From Leclercia adecarboxylata (lineage in GTDB: Bacteria; Pseudomonadota; Gammaproteobacteria; Enterobacterales; Enterobacteriaceae), in contig DERO01000006.1 in assembly GCA_002360945.1 (NCBI GenBank), positions 186,001 through 250,000 of the forward strand: 64,000 nucleotides of DNA, in the 5' to 3' direction. The notes below the pieces were generated by a model that was not told the origin of the DNA, ran no database searches, and saw only the letters and a list, made by a program, of their open reading frames with translations. Of this stretch, positions 48,304 to 59,368 are shown piece after piece; within the stretch, counting starts at the first letter, position 1; every line of letters begins with the position of its first letter. Position numbers and translations under genes: made by a program.

Positions 48304-48399
48304 TATTATCTCCCCCTTAATAGGTAACACTCCCACTCCATTAGCCTGATCTTAATTACGGCTAAAACGTTCCTCGACAAGAACATAATGGAGTGAGCC

Positions 48400-50838
48400 A
48401 TGTCAGATAATGCGCAAAGCGGCGGGATCAGCCGCCGCACCCTCGTCAAATCTACCGCCATCGGATCGCTTGCGCTGGCCGCCGGTGGCCTGTCACTACC
48501 CTTCGGTTTACGCCCCGCCGCTGCCGCACTCAACGATTCGCTTCAACCCGGCCCGGATAAAGTGGTGTGGGGCGCCTGCTCGGTGAACTGCGGCAGTCGT
48601 TGCGCGCTGCGACTGCACGTGCGGGACGATGAGGTCTATTGGGTCGAAACGGACAACACCGGCGACGATATTTACGGCAATCATCAGGTGCGCGCCTGCC
48701 TGCGCGGGCGCTCGATCCGTCGGCGAATTAACCATCCCGACCGGCTGAATTATCCCATGAAGCGCGTCGGCAAACGCGGCGAAGGCAAGTTCGAACGTAT
48801 CAGCTGGGATGAGGCGCTGGATCTGCTCAGCACCAGCCTGCGCGACGTGGTGGCTAAATACGGCAACGAAGCGGTCTACATTAATTACAGTTCCGGAATT
48901 GTTGGTGGCAACATCACCCGCTCCTCGCCTTACGCTTCTCTGGTGGCCCGTCTGATGAACTGCTACGGCGGGTTCCTTAGCCATTACGGCACTTACAGTA
49001 CCGCGCAAATCGCCTGCGCCATGCCTTACACCTACGGCAGTAACGACGGCAACAGCACCTCGGACATCGAAAACAGCAAGCTGGTGGTGATGTTCGGCAA
49101 TAACCCGGCGGAAACGCGCATGAGCGGCGGCGGGATCACGTATTACCTGGAGCAGGCGCGCGAACGCTCGAATGCGCGCATGATCGTCATCGATCCTCGC
49201 TATACCGATACCGCCGCCGGGCGTGAAGATGAGTGGATCCCTATTCGTCCGGGCACCGATGCGGCGCTGGTGGCCGGTATCGCCTGGGTCCTGATTAACG
49301 AAAACCTCGTCGACCAACCGTTCCTCGATAAATACTGCGTCGGCTACGACGAGAAAACGCTGCCGGAAGGTGCCCCTGTAAATGGGCATTACAAGGCGTA
49401 CATTCTGGGTCACGGCGAGGACGCTACGGCGAAAACTCCTGAATGGGCTGCGGCCATCACCGGGATCCCCGCCGACCGCATCATCAAGCTGGCCCGGGAG
49501 ATCGGTACGGCGAAACCGGCGTATATCTGCCAGGGATGGGGCCCGCAGCGCCAGGCCAACGGGGAGTTAACCTCCCGCGCGATCGCCATGCTGCCGATCC
49601 TCACCGGCAACGTCGGGATCCACGGCGGCAACAGCGGCGCGCGTGAATCGACTTACACCATCACCATCGAGCGGATGCCGCTGCCGGATAACCCGGTCAA
49701 AACGCAGATCTCCTGCTTCAGCTGGACCGACGCCATCGCCCGCGGGCCGGAGATGACCGCCATCCGCGATGGGGTGCGCGGCAAAGAGAAGCTCGACGTG
49801 CCGATCAAGTTCATCTGGAACTACGCCGGCAACACCATCATCAACCAGCATTCGGATATCAACAAAACCCACGATATTTTGCAGGACGAGAGTAAGTGCG
49901 AAATGATTGTGGTGATCGACAACTTCATGACCTCGTCGGCGAAATATGCCGACCTGCTGCTGCCCGATCTGATGACCGTCGAACAGGAGGACATCATTCC
50001 CAACGATTACGCCGGGAATATGGGCTACCTGATCTTCCTCCAGCCGGTGACCGCGCCGAAATTCGAACGTAAACCCATCTACTGGATCATGAGTGAAGTG
50101 GCGAAGCGCCTCGGGCCGGATATCCATCAGCGCTTTACCGAAGGCCGCACCCAGGCGGAGTGGTTGCAGTATCTGTACGCCAAAATGGTGGCGAAAGATC
50201 CGCAGCTCCCCTCTTACGAGACGCTCAAAGCGATGGGGATCTATAAGCGGAAAGATCCCAACGGTCACTTCGTGGCCTATAAGAAATTCCGCGACGATCC
50301 TGAGGCCAATCCGCTGAAAACCCCGTCGGGCAAAATCGAAATCTACTCCAGCAGGCTGGCAGAGATCGCCCGCACCTGGGAGCTGCAGGAGGATGAGACC
50401 ATCAGCCCGCTGCCGGTGTATGCCTCCACCTTCGAAGGTTGGGATTCGGACGATCGCGGCCAGTTCCCGCTGCAGCTGTTCGGTTTTCACTACAAAGCCC
50501 GCACCCACTCCAGCTACGGCAACGTGGACGTGCTGCAGGCTGCCTGCCGCCAGGAAGTGTGGCTCAACCCGATGGATGCTCAGGCACGCGGCATCAAAAA
50601 CGGCGACATGGTGCGGGTCTTCAACACCCGCGGCGAAGTGCGTATTGCAGCCAAAGTCACCCCGCGGATCATGCCCGGCGTCAGCGCCATGGGCCAGGGG
50701 GCGTGGCATCAGGCGGATATGCAGGGTGACCGCGTTGACCACGGCGCCTGCATGAACACCCTGACCACCCACCGTCCGTCGCCGCTGGCGAAGGGCAACC
50801 CACAGCACACCAATCTGGTGCAAATCGAGAAGGCGTAA
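48400..50838 (+). CDS. ynfE: YnfE/YnfF, catalytic subunit of DMSO/selenate-reductase-type enzyme
   Basis: 812 residues. Tat signal with SRRTLVKSTA and a hydrophobic stretch; [4Fe-4S] ligands Cys60, Cys64, Cys68 and Cys100; molybdopterin-binding segments through the body ('MPYTYGSNDGNSTSDIENSK', 'GWGPQRQANGELTSRAIAML'). In E. coli YnfE/F reduce selenate and can stand in for DmsA in respiration. E. coli has two paralogues, ynfE and ynfF; here there is one gene, and which of the two it is cannot be decided by eye. Confidence 0.9.
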   Translation: MSDNAQSGGISRRTLVKSTAIGSLALAAGGLSLPFGLRPAAAALNDSLQPGPDKVVWGACSVNCGSRCALRLHVRDDEVYWVETDNTGDDIYGNHQVRACLRGRSIRRRINHPDRLNYPMKRVGKRGEGKFERISWDEALDLLSTSLRDVVAKYGNEAVYINYSSGIVGGNITRSSPYASLVARLMNCYGGFLSHYGTYSTAQIACAMPYTYGSNDGNSTSDIENSKLVVMFGNNPAETRMSGGGITYYLEQARERSNARMIVIDPRYTDTAAGREDEWIPIRPGTDAALVAGIAWVLINENLVDQPFLDKYCVGYDEKTLPEGAPVNGHYKAYILGHGEDATAKTPEWAAAITGIPADRIIKLAREIGTAKPAYICQGWGPQRQANGELTSRAIAMLPILTGNVGIHGGNSGARESTYTITIERMPLPDNPVKTQISCFSWTDAIARGPEMTAIRDGVRGKEKLDVPIKFIWNYAGNTIINQHSDINKTHDILQDESKCEMIVVIDNFMTSSAKYADLLLPDLMTVEQEDIIPNDYAGNMGYLIFLQPVTAPKFERKPIYWIMSEVAKRLGPDIHQRFTEGRTQAEWLQYLYAKMVAKDPQLPSYETLKAMGIYKRKDPNGHFVAYKKFRDDPEANPLKTPSGKIEIYSSRLAEIARTWELQEDETISPLPVYASTFEGWDSDDRGQFPLQLFGFHYKARTHSSYGNVDVLQAACRQEVWLNPMDAQARGIKNGDMVRVFNTRGEVRIAAKVTPRIMPGVSAMGQGAWHQADMQGDRVDHGACMNTLTTHRPSPLAKGNPQHTNLVQIEKA

Positions 50839-50848
50839 GGAGTAGCCG

Positions 50849-51466
50849 ATGACCACTCAGTATGGATTTTTTATTGATTCCAGCCGCTGCACCGGGTGCA
50901 AAACCTGCGAGCTGGCGTGCAAGGATTACAAGGACCTGACCCCGGACGTCAGCTTCCGCCGCATCTACGAGTACGCGGGCGGCGACTGGCAGGAGGACAA
51001 CGGCGTCTGGCAGCAGAACGTGTTTGCCTACTACCTGTCCATCGCCTGCAACCACTGCGAGGATCCGGCCTGCACCAAAGTCTGCCCCAGCGGGGCGATG
51101 CACAAGCGCGATGACGGCTTTGTGGTGGTGAATGAGGATGTCTGCATCGGGTGTCGCTACTGCCACATGGCCTGCCCGTACGGGGCCCCGCAGTACAACG
51201 CCGCCAAAGGCCATATGACCAAGTGCGACGGCTGTCACGAGCGCGTCGCCGAAGGCCACAAGCCGATCTGCGTCGAATCCTGCCCGCTGCGGGCCCTGGA
51301 TTTCGGCCCGATTGAGGAGCTGCGCAAGAAACACGGCAAGCTGGCCGCCGTCGCCCCGCTGCCGTCGGCGCACTTCACGAAGCCGAGTATCGTCATTAAA
51401 CCCAATGCCAACAGCCGACTCACAGGTGATACCACTGGCTATCTGGCCAATCCGCAGGAGGTGTGA
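50849..51466 (+). CDS. ynfG: YnfG/DmsB, iron-sulfur subunit
   Basis: 205 residues with four ferredoxin-type cysteine clusters (CTGCKTCELAC, CNHCEDPACTKVCP, CIGCRYCHMACP, CDGCHERV...CVESCP), carrying four [4Fe-4S] clusters. Transfers electrons from the membrane anchor to the molybdenum subunit. 10 nt after ynfE/F. Confidence 0.93.
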   Translation: MTTQYGFFIDSSRCTGCKTCELACKDYKDLTPDVSFRRIYEYAGGDWQEDNGVWQQNVFAYYLSIACNHCEDPACTKVCPSGAMHKRDDGFVVVNEDVCIGCRYCHMACPYGAPQYNAAKGHMTKCDGCHERVAEGHKPICVESCPLRALDFGPIEELRKKHGKLAAVAPLPSAHFTKPSIVIKPNANSRLTGDTTGYLANPQEV

Positions 51467-51467
51467 G

Positions 51468-52322
51468 ATGGGAAACGGATGGCATGAATGGCCGCTGGTC
51501 ATTTTTACCGTTTTCGGCCAGTGCGTCGCAGGCGCGCTGATAGTGGCAGGCGGAGCCTGGATCCGCGAGCACGACCCGGTGGTGCGCTATCGCCTGGTGC
51601 GCAGCATGTTCTTTTTGTGGCTGGTAATGGGGGTAGGTTTTGTCGCCTCGGTACTGCATCTCGGCTCGCCGCTGCGCGCCTTTAACTCCCTTAATCGCGT
51701 CGGTGCCTCCGGCCTGAGCAACGAGATCGCCAGCGGAGCGCTGTTCTTCGCCGTCGGTGGCCTCTGGTGGCTGGTCGCCGTTATCGGCAAGATGCCCGCG
51801 GCGCTGGGCAAGATCTGGCTGGTGCTGAGCATGGTGCTGGGGCTGGTGTTTGTCTGGGCGATGACTCGCGTGTATCAGATTGACACGGTTCCTACCTGGC
51901 ATAACGGCTATACCACCCTGAACTTCTTCCTGACGATGCTGCTCGGCGGCCCGCTGTTTGCCGCCCTGCTGATGCGGCTGGCGAGAATGCCGTTTAACGC
52001 CCATCTGGCGGCGGGGATCCCGGTGGTGGCGCTGCTGGCCAGCGCGGCAGTGGTGGTTCTGCAAAGTCACGATCTCGGGGCGATCCACAGTTCCGTTCAG
52101 CAGGCCAACGCCCTGGTGCCGGATTATGGTTCCCTGCAGGTGTGGCGTATCATACTGCTGGCGGCCGGGCTGGGCTGCTGGCTGTGCGCACTGGTGCGTC
52201 GAAACGTCCCCACTTTACCGGGGCTCACTCTGGGGCTGCTGCTGGTGGTGGCCGGAGAGCTTATTGGCCGTGGCGTCTTCTACGGCCTGCATATGACCGT
52301 AGGTATGGCGATTGCCGGATAA
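51468..52322 (+). CDS. ynfH: YnfH/DmsC, membrane anchor subunit
   Basis: 284 residues from the ATG at 51468 with GGAGG upstream. Eight hydrophobic helices, as in DmsC; oxidises menaquinol and anchors the complex. The longer upstream frame overlaps ynfG and is rejected. The stop is followed by a GCGCGGG-TAA-CCCGCGC hairpin before dmsD. Confidence 0.92.
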   Translation: MGNGWHEWPLVIFTVFGQCVAGALIVAGGAWIREHDPVVRYRLVRSMFFLWLVMGVGFVASVLHLGSPLRAFNSLNRVGASGLSNEIASGALFFAVGGLWWLVAVIGKMPAALGKIWLVLSMVLGLVFVWAMTRVYQIDTVPTWHNGYTTLNFFLTMLLGGPLFAALLMRLARMPFNAHLAAGIPVVALLASAAVVVLQSHDLGAIHSSVQQANALVPDYGSLQVWRIILLAAGLGCWLCALVRRNVPTLPGLTLGLLLVVAGELIGRGVFYGLHMTVGMAIAG

Positions 52323-52365
52323 TTTGTCAGCGCGGGGTAACCCGCGCCGTTCAAGGAATGCAGTA

Positions 52366-52965
52366 ATGAATGAAGGTTTTGCATTTACCGCCCGGGTACT
52401 GGGCGCACTCTTTTATTTCGCGCCGGACAGCGAGCAGGCTGCCCCGCTGGTGACGGCCCTGACCGAGGGCGACTTGCAGCAGGACTGGCCCCTGCCGCCC
52501 GGGCAGCTAGCCCCCATCGCCGAGGCCCTGCGCCAGCAGGCTGACGAGCCGCTCCCGGATGCCTGGCAGCGGCTGTTTATCGGCCCCTGGGCGCTGCCCG
52601 CCCCGCCGTGGGGATCGGTCTGGCTGGATCGCGAATCGGTGCTGTTCGGCGACTCCACCCTCGCGCTGCGCCAGTGGATGCGCGACAACGGCATCGCCTT
52701 TGAGATGGCGCAGAACGAACCGGAAGATCACTTTGGCACCCTGCTGCTGCTGGCCGCGTGGCTGGCGGAGACCGGCCGGAACGCGGAACGGGATCAGCTC
52801 CTGGCCTGGCATCTTCTGCCATGGAGCAGCCGTTTTCTCGCCATGTTCGTTGAAAACGCGAGCCACCCGTTCTACCGCGCGCTGGGACAGCTGACGCAGC
52901 TGACGCTGGCCGACTGGCAGTCGACGTTATTGATCCCGGTGGCGGAGAAGCCGCTTTACCGTTAA
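52366..52965 (+). CDS. dmsD: DmsD (YnfI), Tat proofreading chaperone
   Basis: 199 residues from the ATG at 52366 with AAGGA upstream. TorD/DmsD family: 'LFIGPWALPAPPWGSVWLDR' and 'EPEDHFGTLLLLAAWLAETG' are the conserved blocks. It binds the Tat signal of the catalytic subunit until the cofactor is in place. Confidence 0.92.
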   Translation: MNEGFAFTARVLGALFYFAPDSEQAAPLVTALTEGDLQQDWPLPPGQLAPIAEALRQQADEPLPDAWQRLFIGPWALPAPPWGSVWLDRESVLFGDSTLALRQWMRDNGIAFEMAQNEPEDHFGTLLLLAAWLAETGRNAERDQLLAWHLLPWSSRFLAMFVENASHPFYRALGQLTQLTLADWQSTLLIPVAEKPLYR

Positions 52966-53036
52966 TGACAGGCAGTCAGTGTGACCCACTGGCTGCGCTC
53001 TGCTTCAGTCGATCTAAGACTTATGAAAAGATTTAT

Positions 53037-53088
53037 GTATAGCGATTGCTATACGATGGGTATAGAATATGTATACCATTTGCTATAC
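53037..53088. promoter_or_regulatory. TacAT operators and promoter
   Basis: GTATAGCGATTGCTATAC (53037-53054, perfect 7-bp arms), a second copy with three changes (53071-53088) and, between them, GGTATA-N7-TATACC (53059-53077). These repeats precede the antitoxin gene and suit binding of several ribbon-helix-helix dimers for autoregulation. Confidence 0.75.
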
Positions 53089-53099
53089 AGGAGCAGATT

Positions 53100-53845
<746 letters not shown>

Positions 53846-53903
53846 CGAACGTGGAAAATTCCCAAGAAAATGCTCCGGGGACATGACAGTTTTGTATTAA
53901 CAC

Positions 53904-55694
53904 TCAGGCAAGCCAGGCCCGCCAGCCGCCAAAGGATGTGATATCTTGCGCCCCCTGCAGACCATACTCCTCGCAGATGAATCCCGTTAACCAGCGCCCG
54001 TCCTCCAGCTCAACTTTGCCCAGCCCCAGCGATGCCGGGATCCCGGCCAGAAACGATCCCACTTCGGCGTGAGGCAACTCCCACACCTCAACGGCGATGG
54101 CCGCCCCCTGTTCGCGGTCGCGCACCATGCCGGGGCGTTTCCCGTCGGCCAGGGCATACAGCCGGTAGTGCGGCGCGCTGCGGGTGGTTTCGCGGAGTGT
54201 GGCCCCCCGCTGGCGCAGCTGGTGGTTCAGCGCCAGCCCGTCGAGATGGGCTCCGCAGACCACCACCGACAGGCGATCGTGAGTGGCTGTCGTCGCAGGC
54301 TCAGCTGTCTTAATCTGACGATCGCCCGGCAGGGCCAGCTTTTGGTGACGTTGTAACGCCCCGGCCAGGCTGAGCAGGTATTGATCGGTGAAGGCCCGGC
54401 CAAACAGCGTTACCCCTGACGGCAGGCCATTCGCCATCATCCCCGCCGGCACCGCCACGGCGGCATAGTCCAGCAGGTTCATAAAGTTGGTATAGACGCC
54501 AAGCTCGGAGTTGCGTTTTACCGGCTCCTCCGCCAGCTCGGCCAGGGTGACCGGGCGCGGATAGGTCGGGGTAAGCACGCAGTCCAGATCCGCCATGATC
54601 CCGTCGCACAGAGTTTTGAAATGCTGGAGTTTGTACTGGGCATCAAACGCCGCCACCGCGTCGGTGCCGGGGGCTTTGCGCAGCACATCGCGGATCACCG
54701 GCAGCACCGCCTCCGGCTGCTGCTCAATTAATTTCCCGGCAAGGTGATAACGCTCCGCCACCCACGGGCCGTCATACAGCAGCGTGGCCGCCGCTAAAAA
54801 CGGGGCGAAGTCGATGGTCACCGGAATACCGCCCAGCGCAATTAAGCGGTTTTTTGCCGAGTGATAAAGCGCCTCGCTCTCCTCGCAGTCGAGAAACTCC
54901 AGCCGGTCCGGCACGCCAAAGCGGAAACCTTTTTCGGGCATGCCAAACGCCTGCGCCCCGTTCCAGGCCGGATTAACTCGGCTGTAGTCGTCGCGCGGAT
55001 CCTTCACCGCCGTCAGGGCCAGCAGCTGGCTGGCCTCGTCGGCGGTGGCGGTAAAGAAGGTCACGCAGTCGAGAGTGCGACAGGCTGGCACCACCCCGGC
55101 GGTGGAAATTAACCCTTTGGTGGCTTTCAGTCCGACCAGGTTATTGAGCGATGCCGGCACGCGCCCGCTTCCGGCGGTATCGGTGCCGAGAGCAAAGCTG
55201 GCCAGCCCCAACGCCACGGCCAGGGACGATCCCGAACTGGATCCTCCCGAAGGATAATCGGCATTGACGCTGTTACGACAGGCTCCATACGGCGAGCGCG
55301 TGCCGTTTAAGCCGGTGGCGAACTGGTCAAGGTTGGTTTTGCCCAGCGGAATGGCTCCCAACGCAATTAGCTGGCCGACGATAGTCGCATCCTGCTCTGC
55401 CCGGTACGTAAACGCCGGGCAGGCGGCGGTGGTTTCTATGCCCGCCAGATCGATATTGTCCTTGATGGCAAAGGGCACGCCGTAGAGCGGCAGGGTCTGC
55501 GGCGATTCGCCCTCCAGCCCGGCCAGGTACGGCTCCAGCTCTTCGGCGGTGAGGAGATAAATAAAGGCATTGAACTCCGGGTTGAGCGCCTGCGCCCGCT
55601 CGCGCAGGGTGGCCATCACCTCCCGTGGCGTGAAGCAGCCCTCGCGGTAGGCCTGCGCCAGGACATCGAGGCGTAAATCAAAAGGATGCATCAT
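53904..55694 (-). CDS. atzF: Allophanate hydrolase
   Basis: 596 residues from the ATG at 55694 (MMHPFDLRLDVLAQAYREGC), overlapping the carboxylase stop (ATGA). Amidase-signature domain with Lys in 'GVPFAIKDNIDLAG', Ser pair in SGGSSSGSSLAVALG and 'GTDTAGSGRVPASLNNLVGL'; the C-terminal domain about 450-596 is the second allophanate hydrolase domain, which decarboxylates the intermediate. Overall allophanate yields two ammonia and two CO2. Last step of the guanidine pathway encoded by this operon. Confidence 0.93.
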   Translation of the reverse strand: MMHPFDLRLDVLAQAYREGCFTPREVMATLRERAQALNPEFNAFIYLLTAEELEPYLAGLEGESPQTLPLYGVPFAIKDNIDLAGIETTAACPAFTYRAEQDATIVGQLIALGAIPLGKTNLDQFATGLNGTRSPYGACRNSVNADYPSGGSSSGSSLAVALGLASFALGTDTAGSGRVPASLNNLVGLKATKGLISTAGVVPACRTLDCVTFFTATADEASQLLALTAVKDPRDDYSRVNPAWNGAQAFGMPEKGFRFGVPDRLEFLDCEESEALYHSAKNRLIALGGIPVTIDFAPFLAAATLLYDGPWVAERYHLAGKLIEQQPEAVLPVIRDVLRKAPGTDAVAAFDAQYKLQHFKTLCDGIMADLDCVLTPTYPRPVTLAELAEEPVKRNSELGVYTNFMNLLDYAAVAVPAGMMANGLPSGVTLFGRAFTDQYLLSLAGALQRHQKLALPGDRQIKTAEPATTATHDRLSVVVCGAHLDGLALNHQLRQRGATLRETTRSAPHYRLYALADGKRPGMVRDREQGAAIAVEVWELPHAEVGSFLAGIPASLGLGKVELEDGRWLTGFICEEYGLQGAQDITSFGGWRAWLA

Positions 55695-58600
55695 GCTGTT
55701 TTCTCCAGAACCACCACACACTGACCCGCGCGCACCGGGGAGCCCGGCTGAACGCGCACCTGACTGACCACCCCGTCCTGCGAGGCCACCAGCGGGATCT
55801 CCATCTTCATCGACTCCAGCACCACCAGCACATCGCCCTCGCGGACCTGCTGACCGGGTTCAACGCTCACCTGCCACAGATTGCCGGAGACCGGGCTGTC
55901 GATGCCCGCCTGTCCCGGTTTAAGCGGGGCATCCTCGCCCTCCTCCGCCAGCACGTCGCTGCTGTCGAAATGCGCCTGTCCGTTGGCGATCCAGCGCTCG
56001 CGCTCGGCGTTAAACGCCCCCTGCTGATGGGTGCGAAACGCCTCAATACCCTGGGCTTCGTCAGCCAGAAACTGCTGATAGTCCGCCAGCTTCAGGGTGG
56101 TGTGCTCGATGCGCAACGGGTAGCGCCCCAGCGGGAAATCGCGGCGAATAGTGAGCAGCTCGTCGGCAGAGACCGGGTAGAAGCGGATCTGATCGAAGAA
56201 GCGCAGCAGCCAGGGCTTACCGCCGAAATCCTCTACCGCGTGATAGCGGCTCCACATCTGCAGCGTGCGCCCGACAAACTGATACCCGCCCGGCCCCTCC
56301 ATGCCGTAGACGCACAGATAGGCCCCGCCGATCCCCACCGAGTTCTCCGCCGTCCAGGTACGCGCCGGGTTGTACTTGGTGGTAACCAGACGGTGGCGCG
56401 GATCCAGCGGCGTCGCCACCGGCGCGCCGAGATAGACATCCCCCAGCCCCATCACCAGATAGCTGGCGTCGAACACCGTTTTGTAGACCTCGTCGACGTT
56501 CGCCAGGTCGTTAATGCGGCGGATAAACTCAAGGTTGCTCGGACACCAGGGCGCGTCCCGGCGCACCGTGGTCATGTATTTGTCGATGGCTTTCTGGCAG
56601 GCCGGATCGTCCCAGGAGAGCGGCAGCCAGACGACGCGCGACGGTACCTCCAGCGAATCCTGCTCGCAGACGCCCTGCCACAACCCCGCGACCACCTCCA
56701 GCAGCGCGGTCAGGCTGAGCGCCTCCGGCTGGTAGTGAATCTGCAGGGAGCGAATACCCGGCGTCAGATCGATCACGCCGGTCAGCGCCTTCGCCTCCAG
56801 AGCCTGCATCAGGGCGTGGGCGCGAAAACGCAGGACCAGATCCAGCTCCGGATCGCCAATCTCCAGCAGCAGATGGGTGTCGCCGGAGAGGCGCGCCACC
56901 AGCCGTTTATCGGATTGCCCCTGCTCCAGCACTACCGGCGAGGCAATTTCCGTGGGCTGCCAGTCCAGGTTCTGTGGGTGCAGGCTGTGGATTTGCGCCT
57001 CCTGCGCCTGCGCCAGACATCGGGCGGTGGTGATGTCGACGGGCACAAAGCGCACTTTATCCCCCGCTTTCAGCTGTCCGACCGCGTGCAGATCGGCCTC
57101 AATGATGGTGACCGGACAGACAAACCCGCCCAGGCTCGGGCCATCCGGGCCGAGGATCACCGGCATATCGCCGGTAAAATCCACCGCGCCAATGGCATAC
57201 GGGTTGTCGTGAATGTTTGACGGATGCAGTCCCGCCTCGCCGCCGCTGTCGCGCACCCACTCGGGTTTAGGGCCGATCAGGCGCACGCCGGTGCGGCTGG
57301 AGTTGAAATGTACTTCCCAGTCGGTGGTCAGGAAGGTCTGCATGTATTCCGGGGTGAAATACTCCGGCGCGCCGTGCGGGCCGTAGATCACCCGCAGTTC
57401 GCGCACCGCGTCCAGGCTGGTGCGCAAGGCCTGAGGCAGCGCCTGCTCCGGGCATGTAACGGTTAACGGCGAGATGTGCAACACGTCGCCGGTACGCAGG
57501 GCGCGACCGGCGTGGCCGCCAAACTGCCCGAGGGTAAAGGTGCTTTTGCTGCCGAGATAATCCGGGACGTTAAACCCGCCGCGCAGGCACAGGTAGCTGC
57601 GCACGCCGTCGCCGGTGATATCCCCCATCCGCAGCGTCATGCCGCTGTAGACCCTAAAGACCCGGTTGTTCTCCAGCGGCTCGCCGTCCAGCGTGAGGGC
57701 GATCTCCGCCCCGGTCACCACCAGCTGGGCATCGCAGTTGAATTTCAGCGTCGGGCCGCTGAGGGTGATCTCCAGCGCGGCGGCGCGGTCATCATTACCC
57801 AACAGGCGGTTGCCGAGACGCAGCGCCCGGCTGTCCATCGGCCCGGAGGGCGGAACCCCCACGGCCCAGTAGCCGATGCGCCCCGGATAATCCTGCACCG
57901 TGGTTTGCGTTCCGGCGCTCAGCACCTCAAGGGTTGCAGCCTGGTAAGTCAGCCCTTCCAGACAGCGGGTCCAGGGCTCGCCGCTGGCGAACGGGGCAAA
58001 GGTTAAAATCTGCTGCAGGTAGCTGCGGTTAGTCTCCACGCCGTACAGGCGGGTATCGCCCAGGGCGGCGTGCAGGGCATCAATGGCCGCATCGCGCGTG
58101 GGCTGCCAGGCGATGATTTTCGCCAGCATCGGATCGAAAAAGGGCGGCACGTCGCAGCCGGACTCGACCCAGCTGTCGATTCGCAGCCTGCGGCGATCGT
58201 CCGCCGGGAACACCACCTCGGTGAGCAGGCCAGGTGAAGGCTGGAACTGACGGCCCGGATCTTCCGCGTAGACCCGCGCCTGAATGGCGTGGCCTGAAGG
58301 GGTCAGGCTTGCCGCCAGGGTGGCCAGCGGTGGCAGGGTTCCGGCCGCCAGCTCAATCATCCAGCGCACCAGGTCCACGCCCCACACCTGCTCGGTGACA
58401 CCGTGCTCTACCTGCAGCCGGGTATTTACCTCAAGGAAGTAGAACCGGGCAGCGTCGCTGTCGTAGACAAACTCCACGGTGCCCGCGCTGCGGTAGTTGA
58501 CCGCTTTGCCCAGCTTAATCGCCGCCGCGCAAAGCGCGTCCGCCATTCCTTTAGGCAGGTTCGGCGCGGGCGTCTCTTCCAGTACCTTCTGATTCCGCCG

Positions 58601-59293
58601 CTGCACCGAGCAATCGCGCACGCCGAGGGCGATCACCTCCCCCTGACCGTCGCCAAACAGCTGCACTTCGAGATGTCGCGCCCGCTCGATGTACTTCTCA
58701 ATAAACACGCCGGCATCGCTGAAGTTGTTTTTCCCCAGCCGCACCACAGCGTCGAAGGCATCAAAGAGTTCCGCCTCGGTATAGCAGACGCGCATGCCGA
58801 TCCCGCCCCCGCCCGCGGTGCTTTTCAGCATCACCGGGTAGCCGACCTGTTCCGCCGCCTTGAGTGCCTCGTTCACGTCGGCCAGCAGTTCCGTGCCCTC
58901 CAGCATCGGCACCCCGTGCGCTTTTGCCAGCGCCCGGGCGGTGTGCTTCAGACCAAACAGGCGCAGCTGCTCCGGCGTGGGGCCGACGAAGGCAATGCCC
59001 GCAGTCTCGCAGGCTTCGGCGAAGGCGGCGTTCTCGGAGAGAAAACCGTAGCCCGGATGGATCGCCTGAGCGCCGCTGGCTTTCGCGGCGGCAATGATTT
59101 TGTCGCTGACCAGATAGGTGTTCGCCGCCGGGCCGTCGCCCAGGCTCAGGGCCTCGTCGGCCTCGCGAATGTGCAGGCTGGTGATATCCGCCTCGGAATA
59201 GACCGCCACGCCGCCGATGCTCATGGCGCGCAGGGTGCGCAGAATGCGGCAGGCAATCGCCCCGCGGTTGGCAATCAGGAGTTTCGTCAACAT
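55691..59293 (-). CDS. Biotin-dependent urea/guanidine carboxylase
   Basis: 1200 residues. Biotin carboxylase (1-450; 'HPGYGFLSENAAFAEACETA', ATP-grasp loop KSTAGGGGIGMR), carboxyltransferase domains AHS2 and AHS1 (about 470-1080), and a C-terminal biotinyl domain with Lys1163 in VLESMKMEIP. Enzymes of this type linked to the DUF1989 pair and the guanidine-I riboswitch carboxylate guanidine rather than urea. That preference is inferred from context, not from active-site residues. The upstream gap of about 150 bp holds a hairpin (GGCGGG-TCGT-CCCGCC) and a 28-codon frame. Confidence 0.9.
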   Translation of the reverse strand: MLTKLLIANRGAIACRILRTLRAMSIGGVAVYSEADITSLHIREADEALSLGDGPAANTYLVSDKIIAAAKASGAQAIHPGYGFLSENAAFAEACETAGIAFVGPTPEQLRLFGLKHTARALAKAHGVPMLEGTELLADVNEALKAAEQVGYPVMLKSTAGGGGIGMRVCYTEAELFDAFDAVVRLGKNNFSDAGVFIEKYIERARHLEVQLFGDGQGEVIALGVRDCSVQRRNQKVLEETPAPNLPKGMADALCAAAIKLGKAVNYRSAGTVEFVYDSDAARFYFLEVNTRLQVEHGVTEQVWGVDLVRWMIELAAGTLPPLATLAASLTPSGHAIQARVYAEDPGRQFQPSPGLLTEVVFPADDRRRLRIDSWVESGCDVPPFFDPMLAKIIAWQPTRDAAIDALHAALGDTRLYGVETNRSYLQQILTFAPFASGEPWTRCLEGLTYQAATLEVLSAGTQTTVQDYPGRIGYWAVGVPPSGPMDSRALRLGNRLLGNDDRAAALEITLSGPTLKFNCDAQLVVTGAEIALTLDGEPLENNRVFRVYSGMTLRMGDITGDGVRSYLCLRGGFNVPDYLGSKSTFTLGQFGGHAGRALRTGDVLHISPLTVTCPEQALPQALRTSLDAVRELRVIYGPHGAPEYFTPEYMQTFLTTDWEVHFNSSRTGVRLIGPKPEWVRDSGGEAGLHPSNIHDNPYAIGAVDFTGDMPVILGPDGPSLGGFVCPVTIIEADLHAVGQLKAGDKVRFVPVDITTARCLAQAQEAQIHSLHPQNLDWQPTEIASPVVLEQGQSDKRLVARLSGDTHLLLEIGDPELDLVLRFRAHALMQALEAKALTGVIDLTPGIRSLQIHYQPEALSLTALLEVVAGLWQGVCEQDSLEVPSRVVWLPLSWDDPACQKAIDKYMTTVRRDAPWCPSNLEFIRRINDLANVDEVYKTVFDASYLVMGLGDVYLGAPVATPLDPRHRLVTTKYNPARTWTAENSVGIGGAYLCVYGMEGPGGYQFVGRTLQMWSRYHAVEDFGGKPWLLRFFDQIRFYPVSADELLTIRRDFPLGRYPLRIEHTTLKLADYQQFLADEAQGIEAFRTHQQGAFNAERERWIANGQAHFDSSDVLAEEGEDAPLKPGQAGIDSPVSGNLWQVSVEPGQQVREGDVLVVLESMKMEIPLVASQDGVVSQVRVQPGSPVRAGQCVVVLEKTA

Positions 59294-59368
59294 AGTTCAG
59301 ACTCAATCGTGGCGGGTCGTCCCGCCTAAAATTGGCTCACCGCATGGTCGTCCACGGGGAAAAAGTTT

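Noticed and set aside
49567..50856. 429-codon minus-strand frame opposite ynfE/F
   Set aside because: Shadow of a strongly conserved molybdoenzyme gene; low-complexity His/Arg/Val-rich translation.
55970..57220. 416-codon plus-strand frame opposite the carboxylase, and similar ones at 57476-58006, 58403-59329 and 59332-60294
   Set aside because: Antisense shadows of carboxylase and deiminase genes, His/Arg/Gln-rich with no known domain.
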